From Sulfodiicoccus acidiphilus (lineage in GTDB: Archaea > Thermoproteota > Thermoprotei_A > Sulfolobales > Sulfolobaceae), in assembly GCF_003967175.1 (NCBI RefSeq), contig NZ_AP018553.1, positions 1 to 64,000 of the forward strand: a stretch of DNA of 64,000 nt, in the 5' to 3' direction. Every line of letters begins with the position of its first letter. The stretch's first letter is position 1. Shown here one piece after another: positions 27,692 to 39,012 of the stretch. A model generated the notes under the pieces. It was not told the origin of the DNA. It made no database searches and worked only from the letters and a program-made list of their open reading frames with translations. A program made the position numbers and the translations under genes.

Positions 27692-27770
27692 CTTTAAATT
27701 GCAAGCGGATCTAAATTGCAAAGAAAGCCCAAGATTTAGATTAGCCTTGCCTCCCCTTTATGAATCAATG

Positions 27771-27780
27771 TTTTTATACT
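27771..27780 (+). promoter_or_regulatory. TATA box of the RNA polymerase operon
   Basis: TTTTTATACT predicts transcription from about 27802, giving a short leader with a GGTG ribosome site at about 27811 ahead of the rpoH ATG. Upstream, TAAATTGCAA occurs twice (27694-27703 and 27711-27720), a possible regulator site. Confidence 0.5.
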
Positions 27781-27822
27781 CTATGCTTTAGGAAGTTGTT
27801 TTAGCTCATAGGTGTTATCTGG

Positions 27823-28077
27823 ATGCGTTCTAGCACGAAAAAGAAGGTTGATCCCCTATCTTATCATCTCACACCTAAACATGAGTTATTGTCTCCAGAG
27901 GAAGCACTGACGGTATTGAAATCGTTAGGTGTCACACCAGATCAGCTTCCTTGGATGAGGTCCACAGATCCGGTGGCTAAGGCAATAGGTGCGAGGCCAG
28001 GCGACCTAGTGAAAGTTACTAGAAAGAATCCTTTAGGGGGCGAGGTAGTAATTTATAGATATGTGATAAGTGGTTAG
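27823..28077 (+). CDS. rpoH: RNA polymerase subunit H (Rpo5)
   Basis: 84 aa, matching the C-terminal domain of eukaryotic Rpb5. The block HELLSPEEALTVLKSLGVTPDQLP followed by DPVAKAIGARPGDLVKVTR is diagnostic. It is the first gene of the rpoH-rpoB-rpoA1-rpoA2 cluster, and the rpoB start codon follows its stop immediately. Confidence 0.95.
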   Translation: MRSSTKKKVDPLSYHLTPKHELLSPEEALTVLKSLGVTPDQLPWMRSTDPVAKAIGARPGDLVKVTRKNPLGGEVVIYRYVISG

Positions 28078-30555
28078 GTGAACGTGTTGATCAGTTTAGA
28101 GAATCGTTGGACCCTTATGCAATCATACTTCAAATCTAAGGGCTTAGCGAGACAGCACTTAGACTCTTTCAACGACTTCATCGAGGAAAGGCTACAGGAA
28201 ATAATCGATGAGCAGGGTGAGATAACTACTGAGATTCAAGGTCTTAAAATCAAACTCGGGAAGATAAGAATAGGGAAGCCAAGGGTTAGGGAATACGACC
28301 GCGGAGAACATGAGATAACTCCGATGGAGGCTAGACTTAGGAACCTCACCTACGCTGCGCCTCTCTTCCTAACCATGACGCCAGTAGAGAACAACATCGA
28401 AGGAGAACCTACAGAGGTCTACATTGGAGACCTACCAATAATGATAAAGTCTTCTATAGACCCGACTTCGCAGCTTTCTCCAGAGGAGCTTATAACAATA
28501 GGAGAGGATCCAAAGGACCCAGGAGGATACTTTATAATTAACGGCACTGAGAAGGTCATTGTAATTCAGGAGGATCTTGCTACCAACAGAGTGCTTGTAG
28601 ACTACGGAAAGCCAGGAAGTAACATCACTCACACTGCAAAAGTCATATCTAGTGCGGCGGGGTACCGACTCCCAATCACAGTAGAAAGGGTAAAAGACGG
28701 ATCCATCCAAGTTTCTTTCTCTGCTCTCCCTGGGAAGGTTCCCTTTGGTATATTTATGAGGGCACTAGGAGTTACCACGGATAAGGACATAGTTTACATG
28801 GTCTCTCTAGATCCTGAGGTTCAAAACGAACTACTTCCCTCACTGGAACAGGCGAGCTCGATAACTACCGTTGAGGACGCGTTAGATTTCATAGGAAACA
28901 GGATAGCAATAGGTCAAAAAAGGGAAAACAGGATTCAGAAGGCAGAGCAAGTCATTGACAAATACTTCTTACCTCACGTGGGAACAACGCCCACTGACAG
29001 GAGGAAGAAAGCCTTCTATCTCGCTTACGTGGTGAACCGAGTAATCGAGTTGAGTCTCGGAAGGATTGAGCCCGACGATAAGGACCACTATGCAAATAAG
29101 AGATTGAAATTAGCGGGAGACCTTTTCTCGAGCTTATTCAGAGTAGCGTTCAGGGCATTCATAAAGGATCTACAGTATCAGCTGGAGAAGTCTAGACTAC
29201 GTGCTAGAAGACTAGTATTAGGCTCCCTAGTCAGGGCCGACATTGTAACAGAGAGAATAAGACATGCGCTGGCTACGGGTAACTGGGTGGGAGGAAGAAC
29301 TGGTGTAAGCCAATTACTAGATAGAACGAACTGGATCTCCACTCTGAGTCACCTTAGGAGGGTCATATCGTCCTTAGCGCGCGGGCAGCCTCATTTTGAG
29401 GCTAGGGATCTCCACGGAACACAGTGGGGAAGGATGTGTCCATTCGAAACGCCTGAAGGACCCAACAGCGGACTAGTGAAGAACCTCGCTTTAATGGCAC
29501 AAATCTCGGTCGGTATCAGTGAGAAGACGATTGAAAGAATGTTGAAAGAGATGGGAGTAGTGGACATTGAGGAAATAGTGAGGAAGGTCTCCGAGGAGGA
29601 GGTTAGCCAAGATCAGTATAGCGGATGGAGTAGGGTAATACTCAACGGCCGTTTAATAGGGTACTACGAGGAAGGTAAAGTCCTCGCCTCTGAGATCAGG
29701 AAAAGGAGGAGAAGGGGGGAGATAAATAACGAGGTCAACGTTAGTTACGTCTCTACGGAATATGGGGATGAAGTGAGGATTAACTGTGATTCGGGCAGAG
29801 TAAGGAGACCTCTGTTGGTGTTAGAGGACGGTGAGCCCCTTGTCACTGAGAGAGACATAGAGAGATTGAGAAGGGGGGAGATCGAGTTTGACGACTTGGT
29901 TAAGGAGGGGAAGATCGAATACGTCGATCCTGAGGAAGAGGAAAACCTATACATAGCTATAAATGCTGAGGACGTGACACCAGAACACACGCACCTAGAA
30001 ATATGGCCACCCACCCTGCTAGGTATAACGGCCTCCATGATCCCGTACCCGGAACATAACCAGTCTCCGAGGAACACTTACCAGTCGGCTATGGCAAAAC
30101 AAGCTCTCGGACTCTATGCGGCCAATTACCAATTGAGGACAGATACCAGGGCTCACTTACTACACTATCCACAGAAACCGTTGGTCAAGACTAGGGTCTT
30201 AGACGAGATAGGCTACAACTATAGACCCGCTGGAAATAACGCGATATTCGCAATTATGTCGTTTTCTGGGTACAACATGGAGGACGCTATTCTTCTGAAC
30301 AGGTCCTCGGTAGAAAGGGGAATGTATAGATCGACGTTCTTTAGACTTTATGCCACTGAGGAAGTTAAGTACCCAGGAGGACAAGAGGACAAGGTTGTCG
30401 TACCCGAGCCTGGAGTCAGGGGATTCAAAGGAAAGGAGTACTACAGACTACTGGAGGATAATGGTATAGTTTCTCCAGAGATGGAAATAAAGGGAGGTGA
30501 CGTCCTGATCGGGAAGGTAAGCCCCCAAGATTCCTTCAGGAATTCAAAGAATTGA
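28078..30555 (+). CDS. rpoB: RNA polymerase subunit B, N-terminal part (frameshifted)
   Basis: 825 aa to a premature stop. It covers the protrusion, lobe, fork and most of the hybrid-binding region (ATHxxx-like blocks SQLLDRTNW, RMCPFETPEGPNSGLVKN and NMEDAILLNRSS). The frame is lost at the C run 30522-30526: one more C restores [15 protein letters not shown] and continuity with the frame at 30552. Crenarchaeal RpoB is a single protein of about 1120-1130 aa; methanogens and haloarchaea do split it, but at a different place (near residue 500). The whole gene would span 28078-31439. A sequence error is most likely. Confidence 0.92.
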   Translation: MNVLISLENRWTLMQSYFKSKGLARQHLDSFNDFIEERLQEIIDEQGEITTEIQGLKIKLGKIRIGKPRVREYDRGEHEITPMEARLRNLTYAAPLFLTMTPVENNIEGEPTEVYIGDLPIMIKSSIDPTSQLSPEELITIGEDPKDPGGYFIINGTEKVIVIQEDLATNRVLVDYGKPGSNITHTAKVISSAAGYRLPITVERVKDGSIQVSFSALPGKVPFGIFMRALGVTTDKDIVYMVSLDPEVQNELLPSLEQASSITTVEDALDFIGNRIAIGQKRENRIQKAEQVIDKYFLPHVGTTPTDRRKKAFYLAYVVNRVIELSLGRIEPDDKDHYANKRLKLAGDLFSSLFRVAFRAFIKDLQYQLEKSRLRARRLVLGSLVRADIVTERIRHALATGNWVGGRTGVSQLLDRTNWISTLSHLRRVISSLARGQPHFEARDLHGTQWGRMCPFETPEGPNSGLVKNLALMAQISVGISEKTIERMLKEMGVVDIEEIVRKVSEEEVSQDQYSGWSRVILNGRLIGYYEEGKVLASEIRKRRRRGEINNEVNVSYVSTEYGDEVRINCDSGRVRRPLLVLEDGEPLVTERDIERLRRGEIEFDDLVKEGKIEYVDPEEEENLYIAINAEDVTPEHTHLEIWPPTLLGITASMIPYPEHNQSPRNTYQSAMAKQALGLYAANYQLRTDTRAHLLHYPQKPLVKTRVLDEIGYNYRPAGNNAIFAIMSFSGYNMEDAILLNRSSVERGMYRSTFFRLYATEEVKYPGGQEDKVVVPEPGVRGFKGKEYYRLLEDNGIVSPEMEIKGGDVLIGKVSPQDSFRNSKN

Positions 30556-31439
30556 GTGCTGAACAGGCTAAGAGGGATACCTCTGTCATAACTAGACATG
30601 GCGAGGTCGGCATAGTTGACCTCGTGATGGTCAGCGACACGTCAGAAGGAAATAAACTAGTGAAAGTCAGAGTGAGAGACTTGAGGATACCCGAGTTGGG
30701 GGACAAGTTTGCTTCCAGGCATGGGCAAAAGGGTGTGGTAGGTCTACTTATACCACAGGTAGATATGCCCTTCACCACCGAAGGGATCGTTCCAGATATA
30801 ATCCTCAACCCTCATGCATTCCCATCAAGAATGACCCTAGGACAACTCATGGAGGCTATAGCTGGTAAGTATGCGGCGCTCTCTGGCGAGTTGATGGATG
30901 CTTCACCCTTCTACAAGATACCGATGGACGAAATTCAAGCCAAACTGATGGATTTCGGCCACCTCCCAGACTCAACCGAGGTCGTCTACGATGGTAGAAC
31001 TGGAGAGAAGGTTAGGAACCGGATATTCTTTGGTGTAGTCTATTATCAGAAACTCCATCACATGGTAGCTGACAAGATCCACGCTAGAGCTCGTGGCCCA
31101 GTGCAAATACTTACGAGACAGCCAACCGAAGGAAGAGCGAGGGAAGGAGGACTGAGGTTTGGGGAGATGGAGAGAGATTGTCTAATAGGGTACGGTGCTG
31201 CAATGTTGATTAAGGATCGATTGCTAGACAATGCGGATAAGGCAGTCATCTACATCTGCGAACAATGTGGTTATGTGGGGTGGTTCGACAGGAACAAGGG
31301 CAGATACGTCTGCCCTCTACATGGGGATAAGAGCACATTATATCCGGTCACAATATCCTACGCCTTCAAACTGCTGGTTCAAGAGCTCCTCAGTATGGCA
31401 ATATCTCCAAGACTGATCCTTGGTGAGAAGGTGAGCTAA
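30552..31439 (+). CDS. rpoB: RNA polymerase subunit B, C-terminal part (frameshifted)
   Basis: 295 aa continuing rpoB. It holds the switch and clamp-anchor blocks ([37 protein letters not shown]) and the C-terminal zinc finger [10 protein letters not shown] plus YVCPLH. The apparent start TTG at 30552 lies within a sequence that should be the interior of RpoB, so this is not a genuine separate gene. It overlaps the preceding fragment by four bases and ends two bases before rpoA1. Confidence 0.92.
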   Translation: MSAEQAKRDTSVITRHGEVGIVDLVMVSDTSEGNKLVKVRVRDLRIPELGDKFASRHGQKGVVGLLIPQVDMPFTTEGIVPDIILNPHAFPSRMTLGQLMEAIAGKYAALSGELMDASPFYKIPMDEIQAKLMDFGHLPDSTEVVYDGRTGEKVRNRIFFGVVYYQKLHHMVADKIHARARGPVQILTRQPTEGRAREGGLRFGEMERDCLIGYGAAMLIKDRLLDNADKAVIYICEQCGYVGWFDRNKGRYVCPLHGDKSTLYPVTISYAFKLLVQELLSMAISPRLILGEKVS

Positions 31440-31441
31440 AT

Positions 31442-32326
31442 ATGGAGGATAAAGTAATAAAGGGAGTAAACTTTGGAATTCTATCTCCAGACGAGATAAG
31501 GAAGATATCAGTAACAGCAATAATAACGTCGGAGGTCTATGACGAGGACGGTACCCCTATAGAAGGGGGAGTTATGGACCCGCGGCTTGGAGTAATTGAA
31601 CCTGGGCAAAAATGCCCCACGTGTGGAAACCAGCTAGGCCAGTGCCCAGGTCACTTCGGCCATATAGAACTGGTGAGGCCTGTAGTGCACATTGGGTTCG
31701 TTAAACACATCAATGAGCTTCTCTCAGCCACATGCAGAAAATGCGGCAGACTCAAACTCCCCGAGGAGGAGATAGACAGATATCTTAGGATATACAGAGC
31801 AATACAGTCGAGATGGCCATCGGCTGCGAAGAGACTTGTTGACTACGTCAAGAAGACTGCGGGGAAGAACACGACATGTCCTCACTGCGGAACTGAACAG
31901 TTGAAGATCAAGCTAGAGAAGCCGCTCACCTTTTACGAAGAGGGTAAGGAGGGAATAACAAAGCTCACTCCATCTGACATAAGGGAGCGCTTAGAGAGGA
32001 TACCCGATAAAGACGTAGAGGCCATGGGGCTAAACCCGAAGACTAGTAGACCAGAGCTAATGGTGCTAACCGTTCTCCCAGTTCCGCCAGTAACCATGCG
32101 CCCCTCAATAATGATCGAAAGTGGAATCAGGGCCGAGGACGACCTTACCCACAAACTGGTCGACATAATCAGAATAAATGAGAGATTGAAGGAGAGCCTA
32201 GACGCAGGAGCCCCTCAACTCATAATTGAGGATCTATGGGACCTTCTGCAGTACCACATCTCAACATACTTTGACAACGAAATTCCAGGATTACCCCCGC
32301 TAAACATAGATCAGGAAGGCCTTTGA
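31442..32326 (+). CDS. rpoA1: RNA polymerase subunit A', N-terminal part (frameshifted)
   Basis: 294 aa to a premature stop. It carries the two clamp zinc sites, [17 protein letters not shown] (about residues 58-74) and CRKCG with CPHCG, and the start of the clamp core. The frame breaks at the C run 32294-32298: one more C gives [19 protein letters not shown], joining the frame at 32323. The whole A' subunit would span 31442-34083, about 880 aa, which is normal for Sulfolobales. Confidence 0.92.
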   Translation: MEDKVIKGVNFGILSPDEIRKISVTAIITSEVYDEDGTPIEGGVMDPRLGVIEPGQKCPTCGNQLGQCPGHFGHIELVRPVVHIGFVKHINELLSATCRKCGRLKLPEEEIDRYLRIYRAIQSRWPSAAKRLVDYVKKTAGKNTTCPHCGTEQLKIKLEKPLTFYEEGKEGITKLTPSDIRERLERIPDKDVEAMGLNPKTSRPELMVLTVLPVPPVTMRPSIMIESGIRAEDDLTHKLVDIIRINERLKESLDAGAPQLIIEDLWDLLQYHISTYFDNEIPGLPPLNIDQEGL

Positions 32327-34083
32327 GGACGTTGGCCCAGAGGTTGAAAGGGAAGGAAGGAAGATTCAGAGGGAACCTCTCTGGAAAGAGAGTAGACTTT
32401 TCGGCTAGAACTGTGATATCGCCGGACCCCAGCATAAGTATAGACGAAGTTGGTGTACCAATAGACATAGCAAAGATATTAACAATACCCGAGAAGGTCA
32501 CAAGTTGGAACATAGAAGAGATGAGACAATTGGTGATAAATGGCCCAGAGAAGTGGCCAGGGGCCAACTACATAATTCGACCTGATGGTAAGAGAGTAGA
32601 TCTAAGGTACGTGAAGGATAGGAAAGCCCTAGCCGAGGGGTTAACACAGAATTACATTGTGGAGAGGCACCTCATGGATAAGGATGTGGTCCTATTCAAT
32701 AGGCAGCCCTCCCTTCACAGGATATCAATAATGGCTCACAGAGCTAGAATCCTTCCTGGAAGAACTTTCAGACTTAATCTCCTCGTCTGTCCTCCATACA
32801 ACGCCGACTTCGACGGAGACGAGATGAACCTTCACGCACCACAGGCTGAGGAGGCGGTGGCTGAAGCCAAGGAACTAATGACTGTGCACAAGAATATTCT
32901 CACTCCAAGGTACGGCGGGCCGATAATGGGAGGAACTCAAGACTACATAAGTGGAGCTTACCTAATGACAGTGAAAACTACACTCATCAATAGGGAGGAG
33001 TTAGCAAAGCTACTCGGACCTGTAAACTACACGGGCGACGTTCCAGAGCCAGCTATCTTGTCACCTAAGGAATACTGGACTGGGAAACAAGTAGTTAGCA
33101 TGTTCCTACCAAATAACTTCAACTTCCGCGGACCTGCTAACGTGTCGAGTGGTACTAGAATTTGCAGGGACGAAGACTGTCCACATGACTCATACATAGT
33201 AGTTAAGCGGGGAGTATTGGTAACAGGTGTTTTCGACAAGAAGGCGTTGGGAAATCAGCAGCCTGAGAGCGTGCTTCACTGGCTGATCAAGGAGTATCCA
33301 GAGGATTATGGATTATGGATTATGGATAACCTCTTCAGGCTCTTCATCAGATTCATAGAGATACGGGGGCTCACAATGACCTTCAACGACGTTAAAATAC
33401 CGGCAGAAGCGGTTTCTAAGATAGCGGAGCAGTCGAGGGAAACAAGAAAAGAGGTGGAGGAACTAATAAATAAGTTCAATAAAGGTGAATTAGAGCCAAT
33501 ACCTGGCAGGACGCTAGAGGAGAGTCTAGAGAACTACATTTTGGATGCTTTAGATAAGTTAAGAAATAGCGCGGGAGAGACTGGATCCAGTTACCTCGAC
33601 CCCTTCAACAATGCCTACATAATGGCTAGAACAGGCGCCAGGGGAAGCCTCCTCAATCTCACCCAGATGAGCGCTATGTTAGGGCAGCAGTCAATAAGGG
33701 GTGAGAGAATAAAGCGAGGCTATAAGGACAGAGTTATACCGCACTTCAAGAAAGGGGACATATCACCTGAGGCGAGGGGATTCATATATTCCAGCTTCAG
33801 TAGAGGGTTAACTCCAGTAGAAATGTTCTTCCACGCCGCGGCCGGAAGGGAGGGACTAGTGGATACCGCCGTGAGAACTTCCCAGAGCGGATATATGCAG
33901 AGAAGATTGATAAATGCGCTCTCTGACGTGAGGTTAGAGTACGATGGAACCGTGAGAAACATAGGTGGGGACCTAATTCAAACATTTTATGGATACGACG
34001 GTGTGCACCCAATGAAGAGTGTACACGGTAAGGCCATAGACATAAATAGGGCTATAGAAAGGGTTGTGGGCTGGAAAAGGTGA
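32323..34083 (+). CDS. rpoA1: RNA polymerase subunit A', C-terminal part (frameshifted)
   Basis: 586 aa continuing A'. It contains the rudder and dock region ([17 protein letters not shown]), the catalytic Mg-binding loop [12 protein letters not shown], and the bridge helix ([20 protein letters not shown]). The apparent TTG start falls inside the conserved [20 protein letters not shown] region, so it is not a real start. A 7-base tandem repeat GGATTAT lies at 33303-33327. Confidence 0.92.
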   Translation: MRTLAQRLKGKEGRFRGNLSGKRVDFSARTVISPDPSISIDEVGVPIDIAKILTIPEKVTSWNIEEMRQLVINGPEKWPGANYIIRPDGKRVDLRYVKDRKALAEGLTQNYIVERHLMDKDVVLFNRQPSLHRISIMAHRARILPGRTFRLNLLVCPPYNADFDGDEMNLHAPQAEEAVAEAKELMTVHKNILTPRYGGPIMGGTQDYISGAYLMTVKTTLINREELAKLLGPVNYTGDVPEPAILSPKEYWTGKQVVSMFLPNNFNFRGPANVSSGTRICRDEDCPHDSYIVVKRGVLVTGVFDKKALGNQQPESVLHWLIKEYPEDYGLWIMDNLFRLFIRFIEIRGLTMTFNDVKIPAEAVSKIAEQSRETRKEVEELINKFNKGELEPIPGRTLEESLENYILDALDKLRNSAGETGSSYLDPFNNAYIMARTGARGSLLNLTQMSAMLGQQSIRGERIKRGYKDRVIPHFKKGDISPEARGFIYSSFSRGLTPVEMFFHAAAGREGLVDTAVRTSQSGYMQRRLINALSDVRLEYDGTVRNIGGDLIQTFYGYDGVHPMKSVHGKAIDINRAIERVVGWKR

Positions 34084-34088
34084 GGTAG

Positions 34089-35261
<1,173 letters not shown>

Positions 35262-35265
35262 GAGG

Positions 35266-35577
35266 ATGTCACAGTCAGTTTCCTTTGAGTCAGAACTGAA
35301 GAGGCTTCTGAAAACTGGGAAGGTGGTGATCGGAACTAAAGAATCTCTAAATGTAGTTGCGGGGGGGAAAGCGAAAATGCTAATCATTTCCTCCTACTTA
35401 AAGGAGGAGTTAAGGGAGGAGTTGAAGAGACATGCCGAGCTCTCCAACGTACCTATTTACGAGTATGCTGGATCAGGCTGGGAGCTCGGGACGCTCTGTG
35501 GTAAGCCCTACATGATATCTACAATGGCAATCACTGATTTCGGAGACTCTAGAATGGAACAGTTGGCGAAGAGGTGA
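35266..35577 (+). CDS. rpl30e: 50S ribosomal protein L30e
   Basis: 103 aa of the L7Ae/L30e/S12e fold. The start [29 protein letters not shown]-like stretch is typical and the end [17 protein letters not shown] is conserved. It lies in the usual archaeal place between rpoA2 and nusA. It contains an intact run of seven G (35361-35367), relevant when judging the C-run frameshifts upstream. Confidence 0.94.
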   Translation: MSQSVSFESELKRLLKTGKVVIGTKESLNVVAGGKAKMLIISSYLKEELREELKRHAELSNVPIYEYAGSGWELGTLCGKPYMISTMAITDFGDSRMEQLAKR

Positions 35578-35581
35578 AATT

Positions 35582-36013
35582 TTGCCCGAAATAAAACTGA
35601 CACCTGAGGGTATGCGATTTCTTTCTCTATTTCAGGATTTTACCAAAGTCACGGCCAGGGACTGCATCATAGATGAAGAGGGAAATAGAATTGTATTTCT
35701 CGTGGATCCGAGTGATATGGGCTTGGCAATAGGCAAGAACGGAGCCAATGTGAAGAGGTTAAGGAAAGTTCTAAACAGAGAGGTTGAGGTGGTAGCTTAC
35801 AGTAACAGCTTAGAGGATATGGTTAAAAATCTCATGATGCCAGCACGAGTCAGAAGCATAAGGTTGGTTCAGACAGATTCCAAGAAAACGCTCTACATTA
35901 CGGTGGCAGGAGAAGATAAGGGTCTCGCAATCGGAAAGAACGGGAAGAACGTAAGTAGGGCAAAACTTATATTGAAAAGGTACATGGACGTAGACAGCGT
36001 AGTAATAGTGTAG
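35582..36013 (+). CDS. nusA: NusA-like KH-domain transcription factor
   Basis: 143 aa from TTG. It has two KH domains, each with the RNA-binding loop [15 protein letters not shown] (about residues 48-62) and [15 protein letters not shown] (about 116-130). Archaeal NusA consists only of this KH pair and lacks the bacterial S1 and polymerase-binding domains. Its place between L30e and S12 is conserved in archaea. It probably binds nascent RNA during elongation or antitermination. Confidence 0.94.
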   Translation: MPEIKLTPEGMRFLSLFQDFTKVTARDCIIDEEGNRIVFLVDPSDMGLAIGKNGANVKRLRKVLNREVEVVAYSNSLEDMVKNLMMPARVRSIRLVQTDSKKTLYITVAGEDKGLAIGKNGKNVSRAKLILKRYMDVDSVVIV

Positions 36014-36021
36014 GTGGTAAA

Positions 36022-36465
36022 ATGACCGGTAGTAAATCTCCGAAGGGCCTTTTTGCCGCTAGAAAATTAAAGGTAAAGAGGTTGAGGTTCAGGTGGAGTC
36101 AAAGGAAGTTCAAGAACAGAATGTTGAAGTTAAAGGAGAAGTACGACCCGCTCGGAAACACACCGATGGCTAGAGGTGTGGTCTTGGAGAAGGTTGGAGT
36201 TGAGTCAAGGCAACCTAATTCGGCCGTCAGAAAGTGTGTCAGGGTACAACTGGTGCGAAACAGTAGGGTGGTAACAGCGTTCGTTCCAGGTGACGGTGGG
36301 GTAAACTTCATCGATGAGCACGATGAGGTTATAATAGCAGGTATAGGTGGAACGTTAGGTAAATCGATGGGAGACCTGCCTGGAGTTAGATATAAAGTTA
36401 TAATGGTAAATGGGGTGTCGCTGGATTCCCTATATAGGGGCAAGAAACAGAAACCGGTGAGATAG
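36022..36465 (+). CDS. rps12: 30S ribosomal protein S12 (uS12)
   Basis: 147 aa. Diagnostic [16 protein letters not shown] and [17 protein letters not shown] sequences include the decoding-centre loops. It starts with a GGTGG ribosome site eight bases ahead of ATG. It ends the plus-strand RNA polymerase run before the DUF151 gene on the opposite strand. Confidence 0.96.
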   Translation: MTGSKSPKGLFAARKLKVKRLRFRWSQRKFKNRMLKLKEKYDPLGNTPMARGVVLEKVGVESRQPNSAVRKCVRVQLVRNSRVVTAFVPGDGGVNFIDEHDEVIIAGIGGTLGKSMGDLPGVRYKVIMVNGVSLDSLYRGKKQKPVR

Positions 36466-36495
36466 GTTATTCCAGAACGAAAGCCCGTAAGTGAG

Positions 36496-36948
36496 TTAGC
36501 CGTTGCTCATTTCTTTCTCCTGGTCGTCGACTAGTTCCTTCTTCACATATATATCCGTTTTTGAAAGGAGAGCCAAGTATATCGCATGACTGGGAATCAT
36601 GTTCTTCTGTATCAGCACACCGTCGAACTTTATGCTAACTGTGGCACTATATACTCCTAATTCCCTATTAAGGTTATCAATAACCACACTGTCTATTCTT
36701 TTCTCCAACTCGTCTATCACCTCACTGAGCATCAAAAGAACCTCATAAATGGTTTCTCTATCATTGTAAGTAGTGAGTCCCTTGAACTTGTTAATTGCCA
36801 TCACAATCTCAACTGGAACGTTAAGAAGGTTGAACTGCCTACCATCCTCTAGGTAACAAACAATCACCGGGACTGAGGGAGATACTGGGAGGAAGAAAGC
36901 CTCCACGCGATCAACCTTGATCGTGTCCCGGCTCGTCTCAGGATCCAT
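36496..36948 (-). CDS. DUF151 (bifunctional nuclease fold) protein
   Basis: 150 aa from ATG at 36948 (a TTG three codons earlier is possible). The pattern [28 protein letters not shown] followed by a helix, a beta pair VVIDNL/ATVSIKF, and the end [21 protein letters not shown] fits the bifunctional nuclease (BFN, DUF151) fold, where the SDAIALAL-like helix is most conserved. Plant and bacterial relatives have been reported to cleave DNA and RNA. It lies antisense between S12 and S7. The assignment is by fold pattern only. Confidence 0.62.
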   Translation of the reverse strand: MDPETSRDTIKVDRVEAFFLPVSPSVPVIVCYLEDGRQFNLLNVPVEIVMAINKFKGLTTYNDRETIYEVLLMLSEVIDELEKRIDSVVIDNLNRELGVYSATVSIKFDGVLIQKNMIPSHAIYLALLSKTDIYVKKELVDDQEKEMSNG

Positions 36949-37013
36949 TAATAACAATTGCAGACCTCCCCTATTTACACTTAATGAAGTGGTCGTGAGT
37001 CAGACAAGAAGGG

Positions 37014-37023
37014 TAAATATTTA
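37014..37023 (+). promoter_or_regulatory. TATA box of the S7 gene
   Basis: TAAATATTTA is about 29-38 bases before the TTG at 37052, predicting a leader of about seven bases. This argues for the 37052 start rather than the longer upstream frame, which would begin antisense to the DUF151 gene. Confidence 0.55.
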
Positions 37024-37051
37024 TTCCGTAAAGCCGTCATGCAAGCTTGAA

Positions 37052-37624
37052 TTGGAGTCGCAGCTAGATGTGAAGATCTTCGGAGCTTGGGACACCGAAG
37101 TGCAGATCAGAGACCCAAGCCTAAAGAAGTACATCTCTCTGAGCCCAGTCTACTTACCACATAGTGGAGGAAGACATGAACACAGAAGGTTCGGCAAATC
37201 CAGAATCTCGATAGTAGAGAGACTGATAAACAACGTGATGCGGCCAGGAAAAAACAAGGGAAAGAAAATATTAGCGTATAACATAGTGAAGATGGCATTC
37301 CAAATCATTTCAGCTAAAACAGGAGAGAACCCGATTCAAGTGTTGGTAAGAGCGATAGAGAACGGCGCACCAAGGGAGGAAACGACAAGGATAATGTACG
37401 GAGGAATAGTGTACTATGTGGCAGTTGACATCTCCCCCCAGAGAAGAGTTGACTTGGCTTTGAGACACATAATTGAAGGGGCTAGGGCTGCGGCCTTTAA
37501 CAACCCAAAACCAATAGAGGAAGCACTTGCGGAGGAAATAATGGCCGCGGCATCCGCCGACCCCAAGAGCTTTGCAGTGAAGAGGAAGGAAGAAATAGAG
37601 AGAATAGCTCTGAGCTCGAGGTAG
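37052..37624 (+). CDS. rps7: 30S ribosomal protein S7 (uS7)
   Basis: 190 aa from TTG at 37052; the open frame continues upstream to 36917, but the TATA box at 37014-37023 and the normal archaeal S7 length support the shorter form. The core [28 protein letters not shown]-like stretch and the end [16 protein letters not shown] are conserved. S7 binds the 3' major domain of 16S rRNA. It is followed by EF-1alpha and S10, the archaeal str-like order. Confidence 0.94.
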   Translation: MESQLDVKIFGAWDTEVQIRDPSLKKYISLSPVYLPHSGGRHEHRRFGKSRISIVERLINNVMRPGKNKGKKILAYNIVKMAFQIISAKTGENPIQVLVRAIENGAPREETTRIMYGGIVYYVAVDISPQRRVDLALRHIIEGARAAAFNNPKPIEEALAEEIMAAASADPKSFAVKRKEEIERIALSSR

Positions 37625-37689
37625 AGTCCTAGGAATGAACTAAAAACTTTTAACTACATCTCCTTATGCTTTCGCCAAGAGGTGTTTCA

Positions 37690-38994
37690 ATGTCTCAGAA
37701 GCCCCACGTTAATATCATAGTAATAGGGCACGTAGACCACGGTAAGAGTACCCTCATAGGCAGGCTTTTGCTCGAGAGGGGATTCATAGATGAGAAGACA
37801 CTGAAGGAGGCAGAGGAAGCTGCAAAGAAGTTAGGAAAGGAGACAGAGAAGTACGCTTTCCTTCTGGACAAATTAAAAGAGGAGAGAGAAAGAGGTGTCA
37901 CCATATCTCTGAGCTTCATGAAGTTCGAGACGCAGAAATACTTTTTCACTGTAATAGACGCCCCAGGCCATAGGGACTTCGTTAAGAACATGATAACAGG
38001 TGCGAGCCAAGCTGATGCCGCCATACTTGCAGTCTCAGCTAAGAAGGGAGAGTTCGAGGCGGGAATGAGCTTAGAGGGACAGACTAGGGAACACGTAATA
38101 TTAGCCAAGACTATGGGCATAAATCAACTCATGGTAGCCATAACTAAGATGGATCTAACTGAACCACCTTACGATGAGAAACGGTACAAGGAGGTGGTTG
38201 ATACGATGACGAAGTTCATGTCTAGGTGGTACGATATGAACAAGGTGAAGTTTGTGCCGGTGGTGTCGACGACTGGAGAGAACATAATTAAGAGGTCAGA
38301 GAACATGAAGTGGTACAACGGCCCCACATTAGAGCAACTTCTTGATGCGATAGAGATACCTCCGAAACCAATTGACAAACCACTGAGATTGCCGGTGCAG
38401 GATGTTTATTCGATCTCTGGAGTTGGAACGGTGCCCGTTGGAAGAGTAGAGACAGGAGTGATAAAGGTAGGAGACAAGGTAGTCTTTATGCCTGCTGGTA
38501 AGGTAGGAGAAGTGAGGTCGCTGGAAACTCATCATACCAAACTAGAGAAGGCTGAGCCAGGCGATAACATAGGCTTCAACGTTAGAGGTGTAGATAAGAA
38601 GGACATAAAGAGGGGAGACGTCGTTGGCCACCCGACTAATCCACCTACTGTAGCCGACGAGTTCGAAGCTAGAATAATAGTCCTCTGGCATCCGACAGCA
38701 ATAACCGAAGGATACACCCCAGTCCTCCACCTACATACGGCCAGCATTGCATGCATGATCAACCAGATCACGTCCAAACTAGACCCTAAAACAGGTAAGG
38801 AGATGGAGAAGAATCCGCAATTCATAAAGCAAGGAGATACAGCAATAGTGAAGTTCAAACCAATTAGACCCCTCTGCGTCGAGAAATTTAGTGACTTTCC
38901 TGCATTAGGTAGGTTTGCAATGAGAGACATGGGGAAGACGGTGGGAGTGGGTATAGTAACTGACGTGAAGGCCACCAAAGTCGAAATAAAGTAA
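37690..38994 (+). CDS. tuf: Elongation factor 1-alpha
   Basis: 434 aa from the ATG at 37690 with GAGGTG seven bases upstream; an in-frame TTG at 37666 is less likely. The GTPase motifs are GHVDHGKST (residues about 13-21), DAPGHRDFVKNM and TKMD. Domains II and III follow. EF-1alpha delivers aminoacyl-tRNA to the ribosome, and in archaea the same protein can also serve aRF1 and aPelota. The length equals that of other Sulfolobales. Confidence 0.97.
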   Translation: MSQKPHVNIIVIGHVDHGKSTLIGRLLLERGFIDEKTLKEAEEAAKKLGKETEKYAFLLDKLKEERERGVTISLSFMKFETQKYFFTVIDAPGHRDFVKNMITGASQADAAILAVSAKKGEFEAGMSLEGQTREHVILAKTMGINQLMVAITKMDLTEPPYDEKRYKEVVDTMTKFMSRWYDMNKVKFVPVVSTTGENIIKRSENMKWYNGPTLEQLLDAIEIPPKPIDKPLRLPVQDVYSISGVGTVPVGRVETGVIKVGDKVVFMPAGKVGEVRSLETHHTKLEKAEPGDNIGFNVRGVDKKDIKRGDVVGHPTNPPTVADEFEARIIVLWHPTAITEGYTPVLHLHTASIACMINQITSKLDPKTGKEMEKNPQFIKQGDTAIVKFKPIRPLCVEKFSDFPALGRFAMRDMGKTVGVGIVTDVKATKVEIK

Positions 38995-39012
38995 ACTTTT
39001 TAGGTGCGTTTC

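Noticed and set aside
28078-31439. Natural split of rpoB as in methanogens and haloarchaea
   Set aside because: The break is far from the known split site, and one added base restores a conserved sequence exactly.
35361-35367. Suspected frameshift at the seven-G run in L30e
   Set aside because: The reading frame through the run gives a complete, normal L30e.
36917-37051. N-terminal extension of S7 by 45 codons
   Set aside because: The TATA box at 37014-37023 lies inside it, the extra residues match no S7, and it is antisense to the DUF151 gene start.
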